From Cupriavidus sp. EM10 (GTDB lineage Bacteria; Pseudomonadota; Gammaproteobacteria; Burkholderiales; Burkholderiaceae), in the NCBI RefSeq assembly GCF_018729255.1, contig NZ_CP076061.1, forward strand, positions 1,922,001 through 1,986,000: a DNA stretch of 64,000 nucleotides, given 5' to 3'. The translations under genes and the position numbers were made by a program. The notes under the pieces are model-generated. The model was not told the origin of the DNA, searched no databases, and saw only the letters and a program-made list of their open reading frames with translations. Below are positions 56,395 to 64,000 of this stretch, one piece after another. Each line of letters starts with the position of its first letter. The stretch's first letter is position 1.

Positions 56395-56421
56395 AAAGTG
56401 GAAAGTGTCTTGCTGCAGGGG

Positions 56422-57477
56422 TCAGAAGCGGTGGCGTACCCCCATCATGGCGCCGAACTGGCTGTCGCCGGCCCGGATGTTGTCGCTGCTCAGGCTGGCG
56501 TACGACGAGACGCCGTCCTTGGTGCGGTTCCAGGCGTAGCCGAGGTCGAGGTAGGCGCTGGTGCGCTTGGAGAACGCATAGTCGGCCGTGGCGACAAAGA
56601 CCATCGGGTCGGCGCTGGTGTTGGCCCGGTCGTTGTAGTACACCGCGCCCTTCAGCGTCAGGGCCGGCGTGGCGTGATAGCCCATGCCGATCCAGTAGAT
56701 ATTGCTGTGCCCGACGTTTGTGCCGGCGCCGGTGAAGTTCTCCCAGCGGTAGCCGGCGAAGACCTTGGTCGGGCCGAATGCATAGCTGGTTGCCAGCGAT
56801 GCGCGCTGGTCCTTGGTGTCGGTAGTGGGCTGGCGCAGGTCATACACCACGCCCACATCGACCGGGCCGGTCGTGTACCGCAGGCTGGCGGCATACTCGC
56901 GGCCCTTCTTGTAGTTGCCCGGCACTTCGCCGCCGCCGATGCCGAAGCCGTTGCTGTTGTCGTAGCCGAAGCTGTACAGCGCCGCAGCCGACAGGCCGCC
57001 GAACGTGCCCCTGTACTGGATGGCGTTGTCGGCGCGGCTGGCCATGAACGGATCCAGGTTCACGATCGAGTACTGCGACGTGGCGGCCATCGGATCGAAC
57101 GCCAGCGTGAAGTCGTAGACCGGCGTCTGCTGGCGGCCCAGCATCACGGCGCCGAACTTGCCTTGCAGGCCCACGTACGCCTGCCGGTTGAACAGACGGC
57201 TATCGGTCTTGGTACCGGTGTCCAGGTTGAAGCCACTTTCCATCACGAAGACGCCCTTGAGGCCGCCGCCCATGTCTTCCGTGCCGCGCAGCCCCCACCA
57301 GGAACCGGTGGTGATGCCGTTGCCGGACTGCATGCGCACGTTGCTGTGGTCGCCGGCGGTGCGGTTCAGGTATTCCACGCCCACATCGGCAACGCCGTAC
57401 AGCGTCACGCTCGACTGCGCCTGTGCGCCCATGGCAACCATCATGGTTGCCGCGGCCGCTGCCAGTTTGATTTTCAT
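56422..57477 (-). CDS. Outer-membrane porin, Gram-negative trimeric type
   Basis: A 351-residue precursor with a signal peptide ending AMGAQAQ and the mature start SSVTLYGVADVGVEYLNR. It has the loop-3 PVYDFTLAFDPM region and a C-terminal Phe (GVRHRF). It is a paralogue of the porin at 3620-4672; the two share the N-terminal and EVPGNYKxGREY segments. The start at 57477 follows GGAGAAC. It is a single-gene unit with its own terminator. Confidence 0.95.
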   Translation of the reverse strand: MKIKLAAAAATMMVAMGAQAQSSVTLYGVADVGVEYLNRTAGDHSNVRMQSGNGITTGSWWGLRGTEDMGGGLKGVFVMESGFNLDTGTKTDSRLFNRQAYVGLQGKFGAVMLGRQQTPVYDFTLAFDPMAATSQYSIVNLDPFMASRADNAIQYRGTFGGLSAAALYSFGYDNSNGFGIGGGEVPGNYKKGREYAASLRYTTGPVDVGVVYDLRQPTTDTKDQRASLATSYAFGPTKVFAGYRWENFTGAGTNVGHSNIYWIGMGYHATPALTLKGAVYYNDRANTSADPMVFVATADYAFSKRTSAYLDLGYAWNRTKDGVSSYASLSSDNIRAGDSQFGAMMGVRHRF

Positions 57478-57734
57478 GCCTTGTTCTCCAGGTTGGGAAA
57501 GAATCCGCAATGATCGGAAGGCATGGGTTTTGTGGCTTTGATTTAGCTCGTAACTTTGTCACTCTGATTGGGATTTTTCTCATCCGAAATGAGGCAGTTG
57601 CAAACAAGCGCATCAAGGCGTGGCAGTTATACGAATTGCCGCGCAAATCGTGTCATCGGTGTTGCAATGGATGAGGAAGGGGGAAGCCGGAGAAGGCCGG
57701 CTTCGAACAGGCAGGAATTCCATCAGCCGGTCGA

Positions 57735-58532
57735 TCAGCCGGCGTGCAGGCGGTCCAGGCGCAGGCGATGCCGGTCGTCGGTCAGGCGCCAGACGGCCAG
57801 CCAGCCGGCCACCACCACGGCCAGCATGCTGCCGCCGGCCAGCAGGAACATCAGCAGGATCTGGTAACGCGCGGCGTCCATCGCGTCCATGCCGGCCAGG
57901 ATCTGGCCGGTCATGATTCCCGGCAGCGTGATGATGCCGGCGGCCGCCATCGTGTTGATGGTGGGCAGCAGGCCGCCACGCACCGCTTGCCGCAGGATCG
58001 GGCGCAGCGCGGCGTGGCGGTCGTCGCCCAGGGCCAGCCTGGCCTCGATGGCCTGGCGCTGATGCCAGGCGGCGTTCAGCGTGGCATGCAGCGTCAGGCT
58101 GGCCGCGTTCATGGCATTGCCCAGGATGATGCCCGCCAGCGGAATCGCGTGGCGGGCGTCGTACCAGGGCGTGGGGCGCAGCGCCGTGAGCAGTGCCAGT
58201 ACCGTAATGACCAGCGTCGGCGCACTGACCGATGCCAGCCCGATGGCCATTTGCCAGCGCGGCGCGAAGCGGCGCTCCAGCCTGCTGCCGGCCTCGCGCG
58301 CGGCGGCGAAGACCATCGCCGTCACCACCAGCAGCGTGAGCCACGGCGACGACAGCGCAAAGACGGCGCGCAGCACCAGGCCCACCAGCATCAATTGCAC
58401 CACCATGCGGGCCGCCGCCCACAGCAGGGCGCGATGGATGCCCAGCGACATGGCCAGCGACAGCACGGCGCCGGCCACGATCAGCAGGCTGGCCAGTGCC
58501 AGGTCGCCCGACGTCAGCAGGATGGGATTCAT
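57735..58532 (-). CDS. fetB: ABC transporter permease, FetB/UPF0014 family
   Basis: A 265-residue membrane protein with about seven helices. It has the UPF0014 segments RMVVQLMLVGLVLRAVF and PLAGIILGNAMNAASLTLH, and GLLPTINTMAAAGIITLPGIMTGQIL near the end. In E. coli the FetAB pair exports iron and protects against oxidative stress. Its ATG overlaps the ATPase stop (ATGA). The 257 nt between it and the porin hold no evident gene. Confidence 0.88.
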   Translation of the reverse strand: MNPILLTSGDLALASLLIVAGAVLSLAMSLGIHRALLWAAARMVVQLMLVGLVLRAVFALSSPWLTLLVVTAMVFAAAREAGSRLERRFAPRWQMAIGLASVSAPTLVITVLALLTALRPTPWYDARHAIPLAGIILGNAMNAASLTLHATLNAAWHQRQAIEARLALGDDRHAALRPILRQAVRGGLLPTINTMAAAGIITLPGIMTGQILAGMDAMDAARYQILLMFLLAGGSMLAVVVAGWLAVWRLTDDRHRLRLDRLHAG

Positions 58533-59149
58533 GGGTGCACCGGCTCCAGTCCGGCCGGGCACAGGCGCCAGTGCGCATGCTGCAGGCGCGCCGCCTGTTG
58601 GGGGTTGTGCGAGACGACCAGCAGGCCCACGCCTTCGGCCATGACTTCTCGCAAGACGGCTTCCACGGCCAGCGTGGTGTCGTGATCGAGCGCCGAGGTG
58701 GGTTCGTCGAGCAGCAGGAAACGCGGCCGGCGGACGATGGCCCGCAGCAACGCCAGCCGCTGCCGCTCGCCCGTGGACAGATGGCTGACGGGGGCTGCCA
58801 GGATGTCGTCGCGCAGGCCCAGTTGCCGCGCCAGGCGCGCGAGCCGGCGACCGTCAGTCGCGCCAGCATCGTCGAAATGGCTCCGAACGTCGTCGGCCCA
58901 CCAGCCCGATTCGGCCGCCACATAGGTCACTTCGCGACGCCAGGCCGGGCCGCTCAACGCCTCGCGCGGCGTGCTGCCGATGCGAACATTGCCGTCGCTG
59001 GGGTCGAGGTCGGCGATCATGCGCAGCAACAGGCTCTTGCCGCTGCCCGAGGCGCCCGACAGCACCGTGCATTGGCCGGCCATGACGTCGAGCGTATAAG
59101 GGCCGCGTCCGTGGCCGCAGAGATGCTGGATATGAAGGTGGCCGTCCAT
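58529..59149 (-). CDS. fetA: ABC transporter ATPase, FetA-like
   Basis: A 206-residue ATPase. Walker A is SGASGSGKS, the signature is HLSTGERQRLALLRAI and Walker B is RFLLLDEPTSALD. It is short, without extra domains, as for FetA/YbbL. The start at 59149 (MDGHLHIQHL) is used; the frame to 59203 adds an unlikely extension. It is coupled to fetB. Iron export or metal handling is inferred from family. Confidence 0.88.
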   Translation of the reverse strand: MDGHLHIQHLCGHGRGPYTLDVMAGQCTVLSGASGSGKSLLLRMIADLDPSDGNVRIGSTPREALSGPAWRREVTYVAAESGWWADDVRSHFDDAGATDGRRLARLARQLGLRDDILAAPVSHLSTGERQRLALLRAIVRRPRFLLLDEPTSALDHDTTLAVEAVLREVMAEGVGLLVVSHNPQQAARLQHAHWRLCPAGLEPVHP

Positions 59150-59469
59150 AGAGGGGGCGGAGCGAAAGCGGGCGCAGAACGCAGGAAGGACAAAGTGCCG
59201 CAAGCGTATCGCGGCTCGATGAATGGCGGATTAAGTCGGCTGCAAGCTGGCCGCTGCATCCATTGTGGGCCGCTGCGCGGCGGACGCAAGGGCGGGGCGG
59301 CAGGCCGCATTGGCACCGTCCGACACACGGTTGCGGCCATGTCCTACACAGTCGGCCCCTCGTGCTTTCTACACTGACCAGTAGCGCCGCACCCTGCCGC
59401 CAAGGCCCGCCAGCCGGGCCGGCGCAGGCGCGGACGCTCTACGAACCGACCCATCAGGAGAGTGCGATC
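59150..59469 (+). other. 320-nt intergenic region before the CsbD gene
   Basis: No coding frame with support is seen. It must contain the divergent promoters of fetA and of the CsbD-like gene. A TACACT hexamer at 59370-59375 could be a -10 for the latter, but no matching -35 is evident. A good ribosome binding site AGGAGAG precedes the CsbD start. Confidence 0.5.
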
Positions 59470-59649
59470 ATGAACAAGGACCAGGTAAAGGGCCGCGTGA
59501 ACGAGGCCAAGGGCAAGGCCAAGGAACTGGCCGGCAAGGTAACCGGCAAGACTTCCACGGAAATGAAGGGCAAGGCCCAGCAGGTGGCCGGCCGTACGCA
59601 GGCCGCGTATGGCGACACCAAGGAAGACATGAAGAAGAACCCGCGCTAA
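59470..59649 (+). CDS. CsbD-family stress protein
   Basis: A 59-residue, Lys- and Ala-rich, highly hydrophilic protein: NKDQVKGRVNEAKGKAKEL followed by the repeated GKVTGKTSTEMKGKAQQVAG. This fills the CsbD domain. Members are abundant under general stress in many bacteria; the molecular role is not known. It stands alone with an intrinsic terminator. Confidence 0.93.
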   Translation: MNKDQVKGRVNEAKGKAKELAGKVTGKTSTEMKGKAQQVAGRTQAAYGDTKEDMKKNPR

Positions 59650-59667
59650 GGCAGGAACCGGCGCACG

Positions 59668-59692
59668 AAAGCGGGGCTGCGGCCCCGCTTTT
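59668..59692 (+). terminator. Intrinsic terminator after the CsbD gene
   Basis: AAAGCGGGGC (59668-59677), TGCG, GCCCCGCTTTT (59682-59692). The stem is perfect and ends in four T. Confidence 0.88.
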
Positions 59693-59710
59693 CATGCCAT
59701 CGCGCTCTGC

Positions 59711-61177
59711 TCAGTCAGCGGCCCCGTCGATCCTGGGCAGCACCCGGCCCGGATTCAGCAAATTCTTCGGATCGAGCGCGCGCTTCACCTGCCACATCAG
59801 TTCCAGTTCCACGGGCGACTTGTAGCGGCCCAGATCGTCGCGCTTGGCCACGCCGATGCCGTGCTCGGCCGAGATCGAGCCGTTCTCGGCATGGGCCAGC
59901 CCGTCGACCAGGTCAGACACCGGCTTGTACCACTGCGCCAGAAAGTCCCTGGCGTCGCGGTCCTTCGGGCGCAGGGGGTTGAAGTGGACGTTGCCGTCGC
60001 CCATGTGGCCGTAGATCACCATGCGGGTGGCCGGCTCCAGCGCCAGCACCTCGGCCGACGCCTTGCCGATGAACTCCGCGATGCGCGACACCGGCACCGA
60101 GATATCGCACTTGATGCTGCCGCCGGTGCGGGTCTGGGCGTCCGAGATTTCCTCGCGGATGCGCCAGAACTGCTGCACGTCGGCAAGGCTCGACGCCACG
60201 GCCGCATCCACCACCCAGCCGTTGCCCAGGCCGGATTCCAGGATCTCCATCAGCGTACCGCCCAGCGTTTCCTCGTCGGTGCCTGATGTCAGTTCGATCA
60301 GCACCATCCAGTCATGCCGGGCCGGTAGCGGCGACGGCACGTCGCCCAGGTATTCGAGCACGAGGTCCAGCGCCGGGGCGGAAATCAGTTCGAACGCCGT
60401 CACGGCGCCACCGGACAGCGCGCGCGCCTCGCCCAGCAGCTTCACGGCGGCTTGCGGGCCGTCCACGGCGACGAATGCCACGGCGGTGGAGCGTGGCTGC
60501 GGCATCAGCTTCAGCACCGCGCCGGTGATGATGCCGAGCGTGCCTTCGGCGCCGATGAACAGGTGTTTCAGGTCATAGCCGGTGTTGTCCTTGCGCAGGC
60601 CCTTGAGCGACGAAAAGATGCGCCCGTCGGGCAGCACCACCTCGATGCCCAGCACCAGGTCGCGCATGTTTCCGTAGCGCAGCACGGCGGTGCCGCCCGC
60701 GTTGGTCGACAGGTTGCCGCCGATCTGGCACGAGCCCTCCGATCCGATGCGCAGCGGAAACAGGCGCCGGGCGTCGTCGGCGGCCGAGCGCGCGCCGGAG
60801 AGCGTCACGCCGGCTTCCACGGTCATCGTGTCGTTGATGGTGTCGATGGCCAGCACGCGGTTCATCTTCTTCAGGCTGATCACCACGGCCGTACCGCTGT
60901 CGTCGGGCACGGCGCCGCCCATCAGCGACGTATTGCCGCCCTGTGGCACCACGGGCACGTCGTGCTCGTAGCACCAGGCCATCACGCGGCTGACCTGTTC
61001 CGTGGTGGCGGGCATGACCACCAGCGGCGACTTGCCGCGATAGATGCGGCGGTAATCGGTGACGTAGGGCTCGGTATCGGCATCGGCGGTCAGGCAGCCG
61101 TTGGGGCCGACGATGTCCAGCATGGCGCCATGAAGGGCTTGGTGGAGAGACAGGGCTTGGGAAGGCAGCGAGGACAT
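59711..61177 (-). CDS. FAD-binding 2-hydroxyacid oxidase/dehydrogenase (GlcD/Dld2-like)
   Basis: A 488-residue flavoprotein. The PCMH FAD-binding domain has VPVVPQGGNTSLMGGAVP and GGNLSTNAGGTAVLRYGNMRD, with LFIGAEGTLGIITGAVLKL. The C-terminal domain carries GHMGDGNVHFNPL and SAEHGIGVAKRD with the metal-binding His residues. It oxidises D-2-hydroxyacids such as D-lactate, glycolate or D-2-hydroxyglutarate. It lies 9 nt downstream of the aldolase gene on the same strand, so it acts in the same sugar-acid unit. GlcE and GlcF subunits are absent. Confidence 0.9.
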   Translation of the reverse strand: MSSLPSQALSLHQALHGAMLDIVGPNGCLTADADTEPYVTDYRRIYRGKSPLVVMPATTEQVSRVMAWCYEHDVPVVPQGGNTSLMGGAVPDDSGTAVVISLKKMNRVLAIDTINDTMTVEAGVTLSGARSAADDARRLFPLRIGSEGSCQIGGNLSTNAGGTAVLRYGNMRDLVLGIEVVLPDGRIFSSLKGLRKDNTGYDLKHLFIGAEGTLGIITGAVLKLMPQPRSTAVAFVAVDGPQAAVKLLGEARALSGGAVTAFELISAPALDLVLEYLGDVPSPLPARHDWMVLIELTSGTDEETLGGTLMEILESGLGNGWVVDAAVASSLADVQQFWRIREEISDAQTRTGGSIKCDISVPVSRIAEFIGKASAEVLALEPATRMVIYGHMGDGNVHFNPLRPKDRDARDFLAQWYKPVSDLVDGLAHAENGSISAEHGIGVAKRDDLGRYKSPVELELMWQVKRALDPKNLLNPGRVLPRIDGAAD

Positions 61178-61186
61178 CTTCGGTAC

Positions 61187-61990
61187 TCAGTAGGCGGCGC
61201 CGGGCGCGGACACCTGTTGGGCGCGTTCCGGCAGGAATTCGGCGGCGAGCTTGCGCGCGGCGTTGGCGTAGACCAGCACGTCGACGCCGGTGGCCACGAA
61301 GGTGCAGCCCAGTTCCAGGTATCGACGCGCGAGCGTGTTGTCTGAAGTCAGCGTGCCGGCGGCCTTGCCGCTGGCGATGATCGTGCGCATGGCGGCTTCG
61401 ATCTGCGCCTGCACCTCGGGATGGCCCGGGTTGCCGCGATGGCCCATCGACGCGGCCAGGTCGGCCGGGCCGATGAACACGCCATCCACGCCGTCGACGG
61501 CGCAGATCGCTTCCAGGTTCTGCATGGCGGTCACGGTCTCGGCCTGCACCAGCAGGCAGACCTCGTCGTCGGCCACGTCCAGGTAGTCCTTGCGGGCGCT
61601 CCATTGCGACACGCGCGCCACGGCGCTGCCCACGCCGCGCACGCCAAACGGCGGATAGCGCGTGGCGCGCACCAGCCCGGCGGCCTGCTCGGCGGTATCA
61701 ACCATCGGAATCAGCAGCGTGCGGGCGCCGATGTCCAGCAACTGCTTGATCAGCGCGGTATCGCCCGACACGGCGCGCACCACCGGCTGCGAGCGGTACG
61801 GGGCCAGCACCTGCAGCGTCTGCAGGATCGTGCGCACGTCGTTGGGCGCGTGTTCGCCGTCGACCAGCAGCCAGTCGAAGCCGGCCGTGGCGGTGATTTC
61901 GGCCAGGTAGGGCGTGGCGGCGGACATCCAGAGGCCGATCTGGGCCTGGCGGGCGGCCAGGGCGGCCTTGAACGGATTGTGGGCGGGCAT
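61187..61990 (-). CDS. hpaI: HpcH/HpaI-family 2-oxo-acid aldolase
   Basis: A 267-residue class II aldolase. It has [29 protein letters not shown] with the metal-side Glu, QTVxETxxAxxN-type [13 protein letters not shown] and [15 protein letters not shown]. It cleaves 4-hydroxy-2-oxo-diacids or 2-dehydro-3-deoxyglucarate, giving pyruvate plus an aldehyde or semialdehyde. With the dehydratase and aldehyde dehydrogenase genes upstream on the same strand it forms a glucarate/galactarate-like route. The start at 61990 ([10 protein letters not shown]) follows AGGAGACACC. Confidence 0.9.
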   Translation of the reverse strand: MPAHNPFKAALAARQAQIGLWMSAATPYLAEITATAGFDWLLVDGEHAPNDVRTILQTLQVLAPYRSQPVVRAVSGDTALIKQLLDIGARTLLIPMVDTAEQAAGLVRATRYPPFGVRGVGSAVARVSQWSARKDYLDVADDEVCLLVQAETVTAMQNLEAICAVDGVDGVFIGPADLAASMGHRGNPGHPEVQAQIEAAMRTIIASGKAAGTLTSDNTLARRYLELGCTFVATGVDVLVYANAARKLAAEFLPERAQQVSAPGAAY

Positions 61991-62031
61991 GGGGTGTCTC
62001 CTCGGTCCGGGTTTCGGTGCGGGCGTCGTTG

Positions 62032-63500
62032 TCAGTCCAGCTGACCCTGGCACAGATACTTGGTATGCATGTAATCGTCAAGCCCGTGGCGCGATCCCTC
62101 GCGGCCGTAGCCCGATTCCTTGACCCCGCCGAACGGCGCGGCCTCGGACGCCAGCGCGCCCTCGTTGATGCCGACGATGCCGGTTTCCAGCGCCTGCGCC
62201 ACGCGCCAGATGCGGCGCACGTCGTTGGAATAGAAATACGCGGCCAGGCCAAAGGGGTGTCGTTGGCGTCGCGGATCACCTCGTCCTCGTGCGTGAAGCG
62301 GAACACGGGCGCCACCGGACCGAAGGTTTCCTCGTGCGCCAGCGCCATGAGCGGCGTGGCACCCACCAGCACGGTCGGCGCGTAGTAGTGCGGGCCGTCG
62401 CCGGTGCGCACGCGTTCGCCGCCCACCACCACGCGGGCGCCCTGGTCCACGGCATCGCAGACATGGCGGTGGATCTTGTCGACGGCGCGGGCGTTGATCA
62501 TCGGGCCGATCTGGGCGGCCGGCTCGGTGGCCGGGCCTACGTGCAGCGCACCCACGCGGGCGGCCAGCTTGTCGACAAACGCGTCGTGCACGCCGGCCTG
62601 CACGTAGACGCGGTTCGGGCAGACGCAGGTCTGGCCGCCGTTGCGGAACTTGGCGGCCATCAGGCCATCGACGGCGGCATCCAGATCGGCATCGTCGAAC
62701 ACGATGAACGGCGCATTGCCGCCCAGTTCCAGCGACAGCTTCTTGAGCGTGCCGGCCGATTCGCGGGCCAGGTGCTTGCCCACCGGCGTGGAGCCGGTGA
62801 ACGTGATCTTTCGCACGCGGGCGTCGGCCAGCCAGGCGCCGACCACGGCCGGCGTATTGGCGCGCGATGCCGTGACGATATTCAGCACGCCCTGCGGCAG
62901 GCCGGCCAGTTCCGCCAGGCGGACCAGCGCCAGCGCGGTCAGCGGCGTGTCTTCGGCGGGCTTGGCCACCACGGTGCATCCGGCCGCCAGCGCCGGGGCG
63001 ATCTTGCGGGCGATCATCGCCAGCGGGAAGTTCCACGGCGTGATGGCGGCCACCACGCCCACGGGTTCCTTCAGCACGAGCATCTTGCGGCCCGGCACGG
63101 ATTCGGCCACCACGTCGCCGCAGATGCGCGTGGCTTCCTCGGCAAACCACTCCACGTACGATGCGCCGTAGCGCACTTCGCCCAGGCTCTCGTGCATCGG
63201 CTTGCCCTGCTCGGCGGAGACGATGCGTGCCAGGTTCTGTTCGCTGGCCAGGATCAGCGCATGCCAGCGCTTGAGGATCTGGGCACGGTCGCGTGCGGTG
63301 CGGCGGCTCCAGGCCGGGAAGGCGGCTGCGGCGGCATCGGCGGCGCGGCGGGCGTCGTCGGCATTGCTATCGGGCACGTCGGCGATGACATCGCCGGTGG
63401 CGGGGTCGGTGACTTCCAGGCGGGCGCGGCTGTCGCACCACTGCTGGTCGATGAAGTTCTGGGTGCGCAGCAGGTCGGGATGGGTGAGGGTGGTCAGCAT
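62032..63500 (-). CDS. gabD: NAD(P)-dependent aldehyde dehydrogenase, succinate-semialdehyde type (frameshifted)
   Basis: An aldehyde dehydrogenase with [31 protein letters not shown], the catalytic Glu in [16 protein letters not shown] and the nucleophile in [13 protein letters not shown]. The CVCPNR form is typical of GabD-like enzymes. The frame breaks after DANDTP in the run at 62251-62257. One more base gives [14 protein letters not shown] and the normal end to 62032. The restored length is 489 residues. In this cluster it would oxidise the semialdehyde released by the HpaI-type aldolase, for example to 2-oxoglutarate or succinate. Confidence 0.88.
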
Positions 63501-63532
63501 GGGGTCGTCTGGTCGGATTCTGGAAGGCTTTT

Positions 63533-63573
63533 CCCTCACCCCCGGCCCCTCTCCCGGAGGGAGAGGGGAGCAA
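63533..63573. repeat. GC-rich palindromic repeat, copy 5
   Basis: CCCTCACCCCCGGCCCCTCT continues into CCC, GGA, GGGAGAGGGG and AGCAAGC. Arms CCCCTCTCCC (63546-63555) and GGGAGAGGGG (63559-63568) are perfect. It is in the same orientation as the split copy 3 and shows the uninterrupted sequence across the insertion point. Confidence 0.85.
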
Positions 63574-63597
63574 GCAGGCGCTTCGATAAACCTGTGG

Positions 63598-63645
63598 TTT
63601 GCTCCCCTCTCCCGCGTCGCGGGAGAGGGGCCGGGGTGAGGGCCG
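63598..63645. repeat. GC-rich palindromic repeat, copy 6
   Basis: TTTGCTCCCCTCTCCCGC, GTC, GCGGGAGAGGGG, then CCGGGGTGAGGGC. Arms 63604-63615 and 63619-63630 are perfect. It is inverted relative to copy 5, 30 nt away, forming a BIME-like pair between the aldehyde dehydrogenase and the dehydratase genes. Confidence 0.85.
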
Positions 63646-63667
63646 GGCGCGTGAAGAAACGAAGTCG

Positions 63668-64000
63668 CTAGCTCACGATCCCCACATGCCAGGGTACGAA
63701 TTCATGATCGCCAAGCCCCAGCAACTCGCTCTTGGTCGGCTCGCCCGAGGCCGCGCGCAGGATGTGCGCGAAGATCCGTTCGCCCATCTGGGCCACGCTC
63801 AATTCGCCATCGAGCACCAGCCCGCAGTTGAGGTCCATGTCCTCTTCGAGCCGGCGGTACATCGGCGAATTCGATGCCAGCTTGATCGTCGGCGCCGGCT
63901 TCGAGCCGAACATCGAGCCGCGCCCCGTGGTGAAGCAGATCAGGTTGGCGCCGCTGGCGATCTGGCCCGTGGCGGCCACCGGGTCGTAGCCGGGGAGTCC
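63668..64000 (-). CDS. Altronate/galactarate dehydratase family protein, C-terminal part (partial)
   Basis: The frame is open to the window edge and reads GLPGYDPVAATGQIASGANL, then CFTTGRGSMFGSKPAPTIKLA and EEDMDLNCG, which is the conserved C-terminal core of UxaA/GarD dehydratases. These enzymes remove water from altronate or galactarate. The Met at 63979 is internal, so the real start lies outside. It is upstream of the aldehyde dehydrogenase, HpaI aldolase and FAD oxidase genes on the same strand. This fits a D-galactarate/glucarate-type pathway. Confidence 0.9.
   Translation of the reverse strand, partial: GLPGYDPVAATGQIASGANLICFTTGRGSMFGSKPAPTIKLASNSPMYRRLEEDMDLNCGLVLDGELSVAQMGERIFAHILRAASGEPTKSELLGLGDHEFVPWHVGIVS

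Overview
The window is high-GC DNA (about two thirds G+C) that reads like a Burkholderiaceae chromosome, most likely Cupriavidus or Ralstonia. Reasons: two trimeric porins of the beta-proteobacterial type, two Bug/TctC periplasmic binding proteins, a DUF485/ActP acetate symporter pair, an MipA/OmpV protein, and many small catabolic clusters, each with its own regulator. This placement is inferred from gene content, not from a search.

Layout, left to right. 1-3.3 kb: end of rfbA, a beta-helix protein and a ClsC-like lipoprotein. 3.6-8 kb: porin, Bug protein, PhzF, RidA and an AraC regulator. 8-10 kb: HxlR regulator divergent from an MFS exporter, with an operator readable between them. 10.5-17 kb: a hydantoinase cluster (two Asp/Glu-racemase-superfamily enzymes, hydantoinase, serine hydrolase, MFS importer) with a divergent GntR regulator. 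17-19.7 kb: two-subunit molybdenum hydroxylase. 20-23.3 kb: an unrecognised large protein paired with a flavoprotein. 23.5-32.6 kb: mixed genes including isochorismatase-like hydrolase, LysR, GYD protein, DUF485/ActP, tRNA-Val, MipA, a c-type cytochrome and a HAD phosphatase. 33.2-34.4 kb: an IS110-family insertion sequence that has split a palindromic repeat. 34.4-39.3 kb: esterase, EamA permease, Lrp and ilvD. 39.3-46.4 kb: a complete 2-aminoethylphosphonate-type import and degradation cluster. 46.7-51.2 kb: Bug protein, LeuC/LeuD-type hydratase, isocitrate-lyase-type lyase and GntR/UTRA regulator. 51.2-55.1 kb: XRE-cupin regulator, flavin monooxygenase, flavin reductase and MFS. 55.3-59.6 kb: lipoprotein, porin, FetAB-like ABC system, CsbD. 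59.7-64 kb: FAD oxidase, HpaI aldolase, aldehyde dehydrogenase and the end of a GarD/UxaA dehydratase.

Two things stand out. First, the IS110 element can be read almost completely: its ends, its CT core, a structured 175-nt leader, and short guide segments in that leader that match the repeat it entered and its own joined ends. This is what a bridge-RNA-guided recombinase should look like. Second, nine otherwise healthy genes are each broken once by a single missing base in a short homopolymer run. That points to consensus errors in the assembly, so these genes are given at their restored extents and should not be taken as pseudogenes without checking reads.
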